DNA of 64,000 nucleotides from SYOC01 sp964441775 (GCA_964441775.1 CAYTVL010000010.1:1-64000), one strand, 5' to 3'; positions 25,745-35,023 are shown, numbered from the stretch's first letter. The notes: generated by a model not told the origin, from the sequence alone. Numbers and translations: made by a program.

Positions 25745-26950
25745 ATGAAAGTGTTCATGTTTCACCTGATGCCGTGGCCCGACCTGCCCGAGGATTTTGA
25801 ACAGCATCATAAATCGGCGTGGGTGACGTGTCCGAATACCTACTATGATCCCAAGCGGGGTACGGTTGTCTACAACGAATACCTCGATCAATTGCAGCAA
25901 GCTGAGGCGTTGGGGTTTGACGGCGTGTGCATTAACGAGCATCACCAAAACGCCTACGGCAACATGCCATCACCTAACTTGATCGCTGCCTGTCTAGCTC
26001 GGGCAACCAAACACATCCAGATCGCCGTGGTGGGCAATGCCCTGCCGCTCTACGATCATCCCATTCGCGTAGCCGAAGAAATCGCCATGCTCGACGTCAT
26101 TACCGGCGGGCGCATCATCTCCGGGCAAGTCATTGGTCACGGACCGGAGTATTACTCCTACGGCGTCAACCCGACCTACGCCCGGGAACGATTCCGCGAA
26201 GCCCACGAACTCATCATCAAAGCCTGGACGGAAGAGGGCGTGTTTTCTTGGGAAGGGAAACACTACAACCTGCGTTACGTCAACGTGTGGCCCAAGCCCG
26301 TGCAGAAGCCCCATCCTCCCATTTGGATTCCCGGCATCGGCAGTGTAGAGACGATGGAGTATGTGGCCAAGAAGCGCTTCAGCTACTTCGCCCTGCCGTA
26401 TTTCCACTTTGATGTCTACCGGCGCAACTTTGAGCAGTTTCGTGAATGCTGTCGCAAAGAGGGCTACGAAATGGATCCGGAACAGGCGGGCTATCTGATT
26501 CCTGTTTATGTTGCAGAAACCGACGAGAAAGCCAAAGAAGAGTATCAGCAACATCTGTGGTACTTTATGAAGAAGTTACTTCTGCTACCGCCCGAGCAAG
26601 CGTTCCCGCCGGGCTACATCACGCCCCGTTCCTATCAAAATGTGATTGGCTCGTTCACTCGTCGTTACTACATGGGCACGCAGAACACCTGGGAAGACCT
26701 GATGGACGGTCGCTTCATTCTCGCGGGCAGCCCGGCCACCGTACGCGAGCAACTCACCTACATCATGAAAGAGTTAGGCTTTGGTATTTTGATGCCGCTC
26801 TTTCAGATCGGTTCACTGCCGCATCAGCTCGCAGTGAAGAGCGCCAATTTATTTGCGACAGAAGTACTGCCGTACATCCGTGCTGAAATGACGCGGTTCC
26901 AAGGGCGCAAATCTGCTGCGACAATTGGGGCGTCGGAAGCGCGAGCATGA
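25745..26950 (+). CDS. Luciferase-like flavin-dependent monooxygenase
   Basis: A 401-residue LLM-class oxidoreductase that would use reduced flavin and oxygen to oxidise an unknown organic substrate. The TIM-barrel signatures are clear: YLDQLQQAEALGFDGVCINEHH, AVVGNALPLYDHPIRVAEE, MLDVITGGRIISGQVIGHG and PHPPIWIPGIGS. AAGGGGAG lies a few bases before the ATG. It is transcribed alone, next to the damaged winged-helix regulator gene on the opposite strand. Confidence 0.86.
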   Translation: MKVFMFHLMPWPDLPEDFEQHHKSAWVTCPNTYYDPKRGTVVYNEYLDQLQQAEALGFDGVCINEHHQNAYGNMPSPNLIAACLARATKHIQIAVVGNALPLYDHPIRVAEEIAMLDVITGGRIISGQVIGHGPEYYSYGVNPTYARERFREAHELIIKAWTEEGVFSWEGKHYNLRYVNVWPKPVQKPHPPIWIPGIGSVETMEYVAKKRFSYFALPYFHFDVYRRNFEQFRECCRKEGYEMDPEQAGYLIPVYVAETDEKAKEEYQQHLWYFMKKLLLLPPEQAFPPGYITPRSYQNVIGSFTRRYYMGTQNTWEDLMDGRFILAGSPATVREQLTYIMKELGFGILMPLFQIGSLPHQLAVKSANLFATEVLPYIRAEMTRFQGRKSAATIGASEARA

Positions 26951-27054
26951 GGTGTTCAAGAGAGTGAATGGATAGCGGAGGGGCTCAGGACACTGGCTCC
27001 CTTGCTTCAGGTTAACTCCTGCAACAACGCCTTTGCTTCCTGTAAATCCTTAAC

Positions 27055-27117
27055 ATTGAGCCATTTCCTCATCGGGTCATCGGGCCATTGTTGAAAACAA
27101 TCTTGCAATGGCTCAAT
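27055..27117. repeat. Palindromic insertion in regulator 3' end
   Basis: ATTGAGCCATT at 27055-27065 is matched by AATGGCTCAAT at 27107-27117; a second pair (CATTGTT / AACAATC) lies inside. The motif GCAATGGCTCAA-CTCTCAAT recurs near 36450-36470. Confidence 0.65.
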
Positions 27118-28760
27118 CTCTCAATTTCCTTGCCTGCGCCAGCAGCAGTTCCCCCTTAAGCCGATACAGCTCTGCCTCGTACCAACGCTCTCCAGTCTGC
27201 TCAACGTGAGTGAGGGCTTCGACTAGCGTGGCAAGCCCTTGCTCTGCCTCCCCAACTTTCCCATACGCCTCGGCTAGCAGGGCAAGCCAATACGGCCGTT
27301 GCTGCTCTGCCCCCGTAGCCTGCCAGGCGACCAGGCCCTGGCATATCTGGCGAATTCCCTCTTCCACCTGGCCCTGCTCGGCCAGTGCACAGCCCCGCCA
27401 TATAGTTCCCGCCGCCAAGTAGACCGGAAACCCCTGCTCGGTCGTCAGTGCAATCACTGCCTCTGCCCGCTCTTGGACTGCCTGCACCTCCCGACGGAGC
27501 TGATGGAGCCTAGCAGCATGGTGCAGCGCGTAAGCCAGGCTAAAGGGATGAGACAGCTCCTGGGCCAGGGTCAGCGCCTCGTGGCTTCTCTGCTGGGCCT
27601 GGTCTGGATAGCCCAGAAACCACAAGACCCAGGCCGTGTAGGAGAGGTAGCCCACCTTAGGGTCAAACAGGGTACCATAGGAGCGATGTTGCTGAGGATC
27701 GTAGAGAGCAATCCCCGCTTCCAGGTGCTCTCGGGCCGGGATGAACTCTCCCAGGAAGTGTAAGGTGTACCCCAGCGCTGCGTGGCCCTCCAGGAGGAGG
27801 GCTGGGTCTTGTACGCTCTGGGCCAAGCTCAATAGCTGCTCCCCCAGCTCGCGGCTCTTCTGGAACTTCCCCCCCACATCATAAAACGTCCACAGTCTCC
27901 ACAGCACTGGGGAGAGCTGGGGAGTCTGCCCGATCTGCTGGCACAGCTCCCAGGCCCGAAGAACGATTTTTTCCACCTCTGGGGCTGTATAGCCCTTGAC
28001 CGGAAGCAGGGCGCCATTCAGAGCGATTTGTAGTGTGAGTTCTTGCTGGATGCGCTCGGGGGTGTCGGGCAGGGCTTTGAGAAGCTCAAGTCCCTTGGTG
28101 AGGAGGGTGATTGCCTCCTGATAGGCAGAACGCCGCACGGCATTCTCGCCCGCGTGTTGCAGATACTGTACCGCCTTGCGATAGTCCCGCCCGCGTTCAA
28201 AGTGCACGGCCAGTTCCGTCGCTATCTCTCGTGCGCGGTCGCCATAGCCTTGTTCTTCACGCTCGCCAATTTGTCGGTGCAAGCGAATGCGCCGAGTGGC
28301 GGAGAGCTGATCGTACACCACTTCCTGGTACAGCGCATGGACGAAACCATACCGCGTCGCGATGGTCCCATCCGGCCACTCGCTCGTGCCTTGGGTGCGG
28401 AGAAATTGTTCCCGGTGTACCAAATCATCACAATGTGTTTCTACCGTCTCAGTGGCTTGCTCGACTCCCGCCGCTACCGCTGCCGCCGAGAAGTCTGCCC
28501 CGGCCACACTCGCTGCTTCCAAGATTTTGCGTTCGTCAAGATTTACACGAGCAAGTTGTTGTTGGATCAACTGGCGAAGATTCTCGGGCACTCCAATAGT
28601 ATCGTCGACAAACGTGCTCTGTACCTCCCACTGCCCGTCACGATTGGTGATCACCTCGCGCGATACCAGCTCATTAGTCATATTCACCATAAACAGGGGA
28701 TTGCCGTCGGTGCGTTGGTGAATGAAGCGCACTACTTGACGCAACGCCCCCTAACCTGCA

Positions 28761-28814
28761 GAGCCGCGCGCGTCAGCAAGCGGCGGAAACTCCGCTCCCT
28801 TACGGTCGCGGCTC
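28761..28814. repeat. 54-bp repeat encoding DRKGAEFPPLADARGS
   Basis: The block begins GAGCCGCG and ends CGCGGCTC, so it has 8-bp inverted termini. Its length is 18 codons, so it adds an in-frame peptide to the regulator. Peptides of the form S-R-D-R-(E/K)-G-A...L-A-D-A-R-G-S are familiar to me as products of a dispersed repeat in other bacteria. Confidence 0.65.
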
Positions 28815-29371
28815 GGAAAACGCTCCGTGAGATACTCCGTTACGTGCTCTTCCGTGAGAAAGTCCAGCATCAACTCCTCACACTGTCCATGCAAGTGCAG
28901 CTCTTGTTCGATCTCCTTGAGGGGATGGTCCCTCGTCAAGATTTCGACCGGGCGGTACGTCCCCACGATCAGCAGCCGCGCTCGCTCTTGGCGTCGCGCC
29001 ACCGCCGCCAGCCAGTCCAAAGTGGACACATCGCTCCAGTGCAAATCCTCCAAGCGTAGAATCAAGGTGCGGTCAGCGGTCAGCACTTCCAGCGCCTCGG
29101 CCAACTCCCGCAACATTCGCTCCCGGGTGACCCCAGCGGTCCGCCGCTGCAAATCTTCCATCTCCGCGGGGCTCACTAACGCGGGCATCTGCACCAGCCA
29201 GGTCGGAGCCTGGTGTCGTAAGAGCGCAATCACCTCTTGCCCGTCTGCTTCCCGACACAACCGACCTAAGGCTTCCAGCACCGGCAGATACGCCTCCCCT
29301 GCACCATAGTGTTCGATGCACTGCCCCCGGCCAATCCAGGCAACCGGCATCAGGGGTCGGGGATCAGTTTC

Positions 29372-29412
29372 TATTTTTGCTTTTTGCCTTTTGCCCTTTG
29401 CCTTTTGATTTT
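29372..29412. repeat. Heptamer array (CAAAAGG type) in regulator gene
   Basis: On the coding strand the units read CAAAAGG/CAAAGGG. They encode a Lys/Ala/Gln-rich insertion directly after the Walker A helix of the AAA domain. Related arrays lie at 39423-39466, 42953-42994 and 61119-61160. Confidence 0.7.
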
Positions 29413-30125
29413 CCTGTTCTCCATTGCCTACCCCTACCGCAGTCAGGAATGTGTCGACCAGCGCCGTCTTGCCAATCCCCGGCTCCCCGGTGACGAAGAC
29501 GACCTGGCGCTCGCCTTTCAGGGCTTTCGTTAGCCAACGGTGAAGTTGTTGAAGTTCAGCGTCACGGCCCACGAGAGGAGCTCCACGTTCCACGTGCAAA
29601 GTTCCAAGTCGTGGACCGCTTTCCCCAGTCTGCTCATTTGAAACCTGAAGCCTGGAACTTGGAACCGGTTGGGCGGTCACAGTGGGGAGGAAACGGAATC
29701 CGCGCCGATGCACGGTCTCAATATAACGGGGCGTTCTGGCATTGTCGCGCAAGGCCCGCCGGACTTCCTGAATACAGGTGGTCAATGCCGCATCACTGAC
29801 CACCGTCCCCGGCCACACGGCGTCGAACAACTCTTCCTTGCTCAGCACCTGCCCGCTCTGCGCAACAAGCTGGCCCAGCACGGCGGCGGCTTTTGGCGTT
29901 AACCTCACTTCTTGTTTGCCACGCCAGAGCTGCCCCGTGTGGATGTCCAGTCGATAGGAACCAAACCGAAGTCGCCGTTCTGCCTGCATTTTTGCTCCCC
30001 GACTTCTCCTGAAGAAATCTTAGAACTTTCCCGGAACTTTCCTATGACTTTCTGGGTGCGCGCCCGTACTCTCCTCTGACACAGAACGCGCAGGATTGCA
30101 AGCGAAAAGCAGAGAGAGCACGAGC

Positions 30126-30356
30126 ATGGCGCAGGGGCAAACAAAGAAAGCTCCTTTATCGGTCCATTGGGCGTTTGTCGTGCATTTCCGCCTCAGCACG
30201 AATATCGACCAAGGGCGGATTGAGGGGCGGGTGGAACATGTAGTGTCCGGGCAATCCACCCATTTCGACTCGCTAGAAGAACTGCTGGCGTTCATGGCGC
30301 GGGTGCTGGCCTCGGTACGGGCCCCGCCGCACCGGAGACCGAGCAGCAGCGGCTAA
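30126..30356 (+). CDS. Small conserved protein divergent from the regulator
   Basis: A 76-residue protein from ATG 30126 (an upstream in-frame ATG at 30096 is possible). The core is FVVHFRLSTNIDQGRIEGRVEHVVSGQ followed, in a separate segment, by FDSLEELLAFMARVLA; quoted parts look like a small alpha/beta fold. No catalytic motif is visible. I recall similar unnamed small proteins next to regulators in related genomes but cannot give a function. It is divergent from the winged-helix/AAA gene and shares its upstream region. Confidence 0.55.
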   Translation: MAQGQTKKAPLSVHWAFVVHFRLSTNIDQGRIEGRVEHVVSGQSTHFDSLEELLAFMARVLASVRAPPHRRPSSSG

Positions 30357-30510
30357 GCCAGCGGTCATCGTGCACTGGGCGACTGGAAAGGAGGTGATGT
30401 CCCTTGAAGGTCAGAAAACCGCGTATGGAATAGGCTACAGCTCACTCTTCACCCTGACCCTCTCTTCTAAGAGGCTCGAGATTCTCAACGCAGTAGTAAG
30501 GAGGAAGATT

Positions 30511-31109
30511 ATGAAACAGGCTCTCACCCCAGTAATGTTCGTCATGGCTTTCGTCAACCTACTAGTTCTGGGACTCGTGTCCCGCGTGCAGGCGGGAGAA
30601 TGCTCAAACGTTAGCGTAAAAGGGGCTATGGGCTCTCCTGCGAGGGAACTGTCGTCGGGGTCGGCCCGCTCGCCGTGATCGATGTGTTCACCGCCGACGG
30701 GAATGGCAATGGTTCCGAAGTTGAAACTATCAGCTTTAACGGCGCGATCACCACGGGAGCAACCTTTACGGTTACCTATACTGTGAATGCGGACTGCACA
30801 GGCTCTTTCGTGAGTACTGGACTCGGCTCGACCTTCCACAACGCTTTCGTCATTGACGACAACAAAAAAGAGATTCGACTCATGCCAACCGAACCCGGAT
30901 TCGTTGCTGTCTGTATCTACAGGAAGCAGTGGAGGTGGAAAGCACAGGGAACACTGCATCGGAGCAGCTTCCAAACCGAGAGGCCGGAGATTGGCGCTCT
31001 TCGCCCGGATATAAAGTGTCCGGGCTACGCAGCCCCGCTGGCTGAAGCCAACTCGAAAGCCCCATTCATGGGGCGTTGTACTGTAGCCCGGCGAGTGATC
31101 GCCGGCTGA
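30511..31109 (+). pseudogene. Exported small beta-rich protein gene, frameshifted, stop lost
   Basis: Translation would begin at ATG 30511, after AAGGAGGAAG, with a signal peptide (FVMAFVNLLVLGLVSRVQAG). Near the AAAAGGGG run (30619-30626) the coding sense moves one frame back, giving YGLSCEGTVVGVGPLAVIDV, then SFNGAITTGATFTVTYTVN, ADCTGSF and FVIDDNKKEIRLM. The usual family ending (here IYRKQ, ~30930) is followed by TGG instead of a stop, so the frame runs into the repeat region to 31109. One base lost plus one lost stop suggests decay. The family is small, secreted and uncharacterised. Confidence 0.65.
31021..31106. repeat. Inverted-repeat cluster (CGGGCTAC...GTAGCCCG)
   Basis: CGGGCTAC at 31021-31028 pairs with GTAGCCCG at 31083-31090; a second hairpin, CCGGCGA-GTGA-TCGCCGG, follows. 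It lies between the 3' ends of the pseudogene and the flavin monooxygenase gene and could end transcription from both sides. Confidence 0.6.
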
Positions 31110-31113
31110 GAGA

Positions 31114-32307
31114 TCACAACAACGCTCCCCCGGCGTCCAAGCCCAGCATCAAACGCCCGAAGGCTTCCAATCTGCCGTCGAGATCGAAGACGACGTGGCA
31201 CGAGATCGTGTGCAGATCGCGCAATGCGCGCTGCAACGGATGATCAAGAAAATGCGCGTGCGCCCCGCTGGCTTCGATCACGGTCTGCACGACATGTTTG
31301 CAGCGATCGACTGCGACGGCGAATTGTGTCGCCCACCGCGCCCGGTCCACCATCGTCGCCGTGTCCCGCCGCGCACAGACATCTGCTAATGCGTCTCGAA
31401 TTAGCAGTTCCGCTTCTCGCACCTCCACCTCGACGCGCGCTAAACGCATCTGTGCAGAGGCTTTCTCGGCTTGCCTCGTGCGCGAACCCAATCGCACTCG
31501 ATCTGCAAGTTGTTCGCGAAACCGTCGTACAGCCACTCGGGCCTGCCCCAAGGCGGGCGTCGTTGCCGCCATCGTCAGAATGGGCAGCATCGGCGTGTGA
31601 TACAGCGGACCTGCATGCAGCCGCGAGCCAGGCCCCACGCCATTACTCATCTCCAACATAGAGACGCTACGCTCGGCGGGGACGTACGCATTGTCAATCA
31701 CCACATCATTGCTGCCGGTGCCCACCATGCCATTGATATACCAGGTGTCCTCGACAGTGACTTGCGAGAGAGGCAGGGCGAACCAGCGCGGATCGGGTTT
31801 GCCGTCCGGTGTGAGTTCCAGCGCGCCAGGGATCACCCAATCGCCATGCATGACACCGCTGGCCCACTGCCAACGGCCATTCAAGCGATATCCTTCACCT
31901 TCACGCACGGCGGAGCCGCCTGGCGCCAGCATAGCCGGCGCGAGCACGTAGGTGCGATTGGCAAAGAGTTCTTGCTGAAAGGCGGCGGGAAATTGCGAGA
32001 GAATCCAGTTGTGTTCGATGTAGAAATTCGCCACCCAGGCCATCGACGTGTCGCCTTCCCCAAGTGCGAGCCCCACTTCCAAGAAGGTGTCGAGGTCCAG
32101 CTCCAGCCCGCCATAACAGCGGGGCACCATCAGCTTAAAAATCTCGGCCTCCTCCAGCGCGTGAATCACCGCATCCACCGGCTTCCGCAAGCGTTCCGCC
32201 TCGGCGGCGTGCTCTGTCAGCAGGGCCGTGAGCGCGCGGGCGCGGGCGATCAGCTCCAGACCGGTCGTCGCTGTCGTTGGCTTTTGCTTGATAGGTTGTA
32301 TCGCCAT
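31114..32307 (-). CDS. Acyl-CoA-dehydrogenase-fold flavin monooxygenase
   Basis: A 397-residue member of the group D flavin monooxygenase/acyl-CoA dehydrogenase superfamily, related to HsaA/HpaB-type enzymes. The N-terminal helical domain has FKLMVPRCYGGLELDLDTFLEV; the middle beta-domain has YRLNGRWQWASGVMHGDWVI and MVGTGSNDVVIDNAYVP; helical C-terminal domain follows. It lacks a clear acyl-CoA dehydrogenase catalytic Glu motif. Such enzymes need a partner flavin reductase, not seen nearby. GAGGAGAGGAGC precedes ATG 32307. It is a distant relative of the two paralogues at 52335 and 54222. Confidence 0.78.
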   Translation of the reverse strand: MAIQPIKQKPTTATTGLELIARARALTALLTEHAAEAERLRKPVDAVIHALEEAEIFKLMVPRCYGGLELDLDTFLEVGLALGEGDTSMAWVANFYIEHNWILSQFPAAFQQELFANRTYVLAPAMLAPGGSAVREGEGYRLNGRWQWASGVMHGDWVIPGALELTPDGKPDPRWFALPLSQVTVEDTWYINGMVGTGSNDVVIDNAYVPAERSVSMLEMSNGVGPGSRLHAGPLYHTPMLPILTMAATTPALGQARVAVRRFREQLADRVRLGSRTRQAEKASAQMRLARVEVEVREAELLIRDALADVCARRDTATMVDRARWATQFAVAVDRCKHVVQTVIEASGAHAHFLDHPLQRALRDLHTISCHVVFDLDGRLEAFGRLMLGLDAGGALL

Positions 32308-32492
32308 GCTCCTCTCCTCGTTCCTGTTTTATTTTCTCGCCGTTACTACTATCACGCCGTCGTTGCCCGTGGCGTCCTCGTTTGCGTAAGCTCTGTGAAC
32401 GCTGATGTCGCGGAAGCTGGCGTGGTTGAGCATCAACAACAGCTCTTGAGTAAAATAGGCGCAGACGCGCAAACTGTTTTCCTCTTCTATCT

Positions 32493-32894
32493 TCAGTGAT
32501 CAAGAGGCAGATGTTCGTGTAACCATCGAATGAGATCGGCACAAAACATTTCTTCCGTGAGGAAGAGTTGTGTTTTGTTTGCACGATGCAGATGCGGGAG
32601 GGACTCACCGACGTGTTCTTCCCCAATCCGGCCATATTTCAATCTGAGAGCGCGAGGATCAGGGCTATTATCGAACCCCGCCTCAATGTTGCTTCCCTGT
32701 AAGACGTAATAGCGATATTTGCGACCGCTCTCGTCGAGCAGTTCGGTGATGAAGATGCGATACGAACCGTACTGAGCCTGAAGCCGGAGGATTGCACGGG
32801 CGGGAGTAACGTCAACTTCCGCAATAACATCCTTAAATGTTGACTGCGCGAGCCGAACTACGTCAGCAAAATAGTTTGGAGCGTGTGAGTCCAA
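32493..32894 (-). CDS. TumE-like (DUF6516) toxin
   Basis: A 133-residue protein resembling TumE-family toxins: RLQAQYGSYRIFITELLD, KYRYYVLQGSNIEAGFDNSP and a His-containing stretch before LFLTEEMFCADLIRWL. Its start lies 37 bases inside the upstream gene, the tight coupling typical of toxin-antitoxin pairs. The toxin assignment comes from family resemblance and gene order, and no activity is shown. Confidence 0.68.
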   Translation of the reverse strand: MDSHAPNYFADVVRLAQSTFKDVIAEVDVTPARAILRLQAQYGSYRIFITELLDESGRKYRYYVLQGSNIEAGFDNSPDPRALRLKYGRIGEEHVGESLPHLHRANKTQLFLTEEMFCADLIRWLHEHLPLDH

Positions 32895-33190
32895 TCCTCA
32901 ATGCCTTTCACACAGAACTCCCAGTCGGCCAAGTCCAGTTCCCAAAGTGGATTCACAGTCGCTTCAACTTCACGAACAAGAGCCTCCTCCCGGGCCACAC
33001 GCTGAAAGAAGGTAGCGTAATCGAGTCCGTATTTTTTTTCATACTCATGCACGCGTTGGCGCAAGGCCGCAATCTTGGCGGTGATTTGCTCGATTGTGTA
33101 CCGCTGCAGCGCTAGATCGACTGCCACTTGTACGTCGCCAAGGGCGCGTAACGCTTCAGCGTATTTGTCTGGAATAGTAACGGTTGTCAT
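32858..33190 (-). CDS. Antitoxin-like partner of the TumE-like protein
   Basis: A 110-residue, acidic, helical protein (VTIPDKYAEALRALG, LRQRVHEYEKKYGLDYATF, WEFCVKGIEDWTHTLQTIL). It precedes and overlaps the TumE-like gene, as antitoxins often do. The N-terminal part resembles ribbon-helix-helix style antitoxins, though I cannot assign a family. Pair function is inferred from position. Confidence 0.58.
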   Translation of the reverse strand: MTTVTIPDKYAEALRALGDVQVAVDLALQRYTIEQITAKIAALRQRVHEYEKKYGLDYATFFQRVAREEALVREVEATVNPLWELDLADWEFCVKGIEDWTHTLQTILLT

Positions 33191-33283
33191 CCGAGGACCT
33201 CTCTAGTCTAGCCACGAGGATAGTAGTTCAGCCTAAGGGGTGATTTTAGACAGGTTTTAGAGGAAACCTTGACCAGTTGCGTC

Positions 33284-33886
33284 TTAGGATAACCTTTTAG
33301 ACCTAGTGTCATTGCAGTAATATTCAATCGCTACGACGTCTGGCTTACCGCTAGCCAACGCTTCCGCTACCCTTCTCCGTAAATTCGAGTCTTCTATGAC
33401 AAGATATTTTCCTTCTATTCTGTACCGTATCTTCCCATTCTTCCACAAAAGAATGGGGATTTCTTCAGGTAGGAAGACGCTTATATTTTTCCCGTCCACA
33501 GGTTGGTGATCGAGCAGGACCGTGGTCCCATTTATTAGCTCAGTGATATCTTGGGAGGTAAGCTGTGATTGATCAGACAAGTTTCCATGTTCTACACGCT
33601 CGTTTTCGAGCGACATTTGGGAAAGTCTAAATTCTTCTGTATGAAGTAAACTTCTGTCTTTGACGGCGAAGTACCAGTATGCTCCTCGATAAAATAGAAA
33701 GTCCAAGGCTGCCATTCCAAGAAGTGCTTTTGTAAGAAACGCTTCTTGTCCTGCTATCCCTGCTGCCCCCACTGCCCCTGACACATAGATTAGCGTTTGC
33801 CATTGAAGAGACTGAAGGACTGTCGATCTTGTTTTGAGAGATCCAAACTGTTCTGCTACCGTCTTCAAGAACGCATAAGGATCCAT
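33284..33886 (-). CDS. Small membrane protein of unknown function
   Basis: A 200-residue protein with two likely membrane helices (~28-47, LIYVSGAVGAAGIAG, and ~52-75, LLGMAALDFLFYRGAYWYF) followed by a soluble C-terminal domain (VFLPEEIPILLWKNGKIRY, KYLVIEDSNLRRRVAEAL). AGGATGT precedes the ATG. It sits between two toxin-antitoxin-like pairs on the same strand. Base composition is visibly more AT-rich than its neighbours, hinting at transfer. No family was recognised. Confidence 0.55.
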   Translation of the reverse strand: MDPYAFLKTVAEQFGSLKTRSTVLQSLQWQTLIYVSGAVGAAGIAGQEAFLTKALLGMAALDFLFYRGAYWYFAVKDRSLLHTEEFRLSQMSLENERVEHGNLSDQSQLTSQDITELINGTTVLLDHQPVDGKNISVFLPEEIPILLWKNGKIRYRIEGKYLVIEDSNLRRRVAEALASGKPDVVAIEYYCNDTRSKRLS

Positions 33887-33912
33887 ACATCCTGCTTTTA
33901 CCGAGGACCAAC

Positions 33913-34161
33913 CTAAGCAGCTTTCCTCTTGCTCCTTGTGCTGCCTTGTTTCCCTGAGGAAGGTTTCACAAATGCTGGGGAGTAAGATTCAATTTTCTTC
34001 ATCGCTTCACGGTCGTACACTTTCTCCCCGCAGTCCGGACACTCGTAAAACTCTAAGTTTGGGACGGTATAAGAGCGATCTTGTGATCGGCTTGTCCAGT
34101 CCCTACAGACTAGTCTCATTTTCTTACTCCCACAGGTGGGACATCGCTTGATATTCAACAT
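33913..34161 (-). CDS. YgiT-type zinc-finger antitoxin (MqsA N-domain-like)
   Basis: An 82-residue protein with two CxxC pairs, CPTCGSKKM (~6) and YECPDCGEKVYDREA, as in the zinc domain of MqsA/YgiT antitoxins; the DNA-binding HTH half of MqsA is absent. The Met at 34161 is preferred since AGGAAAG precedes it and the domain begins there. It follows the DUF4258-type gene by 16 bases, a known order for this toxin-antitoxin class. The C-terminus is basic. Confidence 0.72.
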   Translation of the reverse strand: MLNIKRCPTCGSKKMRLVCRDWTSRSQDRSYTVPNLEFYECPDCGEKVYDREAMKKIESYSPAFVKPSSGKQGSTRSKRKAA

Positions 34162-34177
34162 AACAACGACTTTCCTA

Positions 34178-34492
34178 TCAGAAAGCTTTTTTCGAGGAGA
34201 TGAGGAAATAATACGTCTCTGTCTCTTCCTCCGCAACAAGCTTGCCCTTTGTATAAATGGGCAGTCCATTCAGGTTCGTGCTTTGAATGATATACAGACG
34301 CTCTCTCAGATTACGGCGGAACAGACTTGTAGAACGAATCGTTTTGTAAATCGCGACAGCATTGAGAATGGACTCAGCAATATCCAGCTCCGTTAGGCCG
34401 TCGGCTTCCATCTCTATTCTTGCCTTTTCACTAAAGGCGTACCGCCCTTGCAGAACAATACGCTTGATGCGGACGAGAACATCACTGCTCAT
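34178..34492 (-). CDS. DUF4258-like toxin partner
   Basis: A 104-residue protein with the DUF4258 pattern: YAFSEKARIEMEADGLTELDIAESIL, quoted in part, then YIIQSTNLNGLPIYTKGKLV. Members pair with YgiT-type zinc-finger proteins, exactly the gene that follows here. They are thought to act as RelE/MqsR-like RNA-cleaving toxins. Key catalytic residues cannot be confirmed by eye. Confidence 0.65.
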   Translation of the reverse strand: MSSDVLVRIKRIVLQGRYAFSEKARIEMEADGLTELDIAESILNAVAIYKTIRSTSLFRRNLRERLYIIQSTNLNGLPIYTKGKLVAEEETETYYFLISSKKAF

Positions 34493-34606
34493 TGCATGAG
34501 CTTACTTATCATCACCGCGCATCCACTGAAATCCGATTCCCATGCGCGAGCAGATCAGCGACGATCTGCAAGAATGCGCCTGCCAGGGCGCCGCAGAACG
34601 AAGCCC

Positions 34607-35023
34607 TCATCGTTGCGGCATCCCGGGAAATTTGGGTAGGGCGGGGTCCAGGTGGTCCCACGGTTGGGCACTGGCGGTGTAGATGTCGCGCTCCGGACGC
34701 ACCCAACTGGGATCGTCCAAACTTCCGGCATAAAGCACGATCAAGTTTGGCCTCGCGGAGTTCGTCAGAAATAATGGAGAGCCGCACTGGGCGCAGAACG
34801 CGCGGCGCATCTGATTGCCGCTGTCTGCCGACTTTTCATAATACTGTGGGGCTCCACTGGTGAGCCGGAACGTGGATGCCGTTACTCCCACTGCGGGAAA
34901 GTAGGCGCTGCCGGTGGCCCGCTGGCAATCGCGACAGTGACAGTTGCCCATGTACAGAGGGGCTGCGGAACATTCGTAGCGCGTCGCGCCGCACGCGCAA
35001 CCGCCGTGAAATGGGGTATTCAT
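34607..35023 (-). CDS. GFA-family zinc protein
   Basis: A 138-residue member of the Gfa/CENP-V family. Zinc ligands are visible in HGGCACGATRYEC, GNCHCRDCQRATG and FCAQCGSPLFL. Founders of the family bind glutathione and formaldehyde, which would suit the nearby methanol dehydrogenase cluster, but most members are uncharacterised. Its ATG overlaps the stop of the CNNM/CorC gene by four bases (ATGA), so the two are co-translated. Confidence 0.84.
   Translation of the reverse strand: MNTPFHGGCACGATRYECSAAPLYMGNCHCRDCQRATGSAYFPAVGVTASTFRLTSGAPQYYEKSADSGNQMRRAFCAQCGSPLFLTNSARPNLIVLYAGSLDDPSWVRPERDIYTASAQPWDHLDPALPKFPGMPQR

Larger units (their letters stand above)
27007..29989 (-). pseudogene. 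Winged-helix/AAA/TPR regulator, split by an amber codon and 3' rearranged
   Basis: One gene in pieces. The 5' part (28751-29989) has an OmpR-type winged helix (RLTPKAAAVLGQL, YIETVHRRGFRFLP), then an AAA/NTPase domain with Walker A FVTGEPGIGKTALVD and LRLEDLHWSD. It ends at an in-frame TAG (28751-28753); the same frame continues as GALRQVVRFIHQ and a TPR-rich region to a stop at 27113. Just before the TAG is a 54-bp repeat (28761-28814) encoding SRDRKGAEFPPLADARGS. The conserved C-terminus DLQEAKALLQEL survives out of frame at 27007-27054 after a palindromic insertion. A repeat-encoded stretch (QKAKGKRQKAK) follows Walker A. Two truncated products, readthrough or decay are all possible. Confidence 0.8.

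Noticed and set aside
28043..29059. 338-residue open frame opposite the winged-helix/AAA regulator
   Set aside because: It mirrors the coding strand of a recognised protein and has no recognisable domain.
31471..32499. 342-residue open frame opposite the flavin monooxygenase
   Set aside because: The opposite strand encodes a well-matched flavoenzyme; this frame has no domain or ribosome site.
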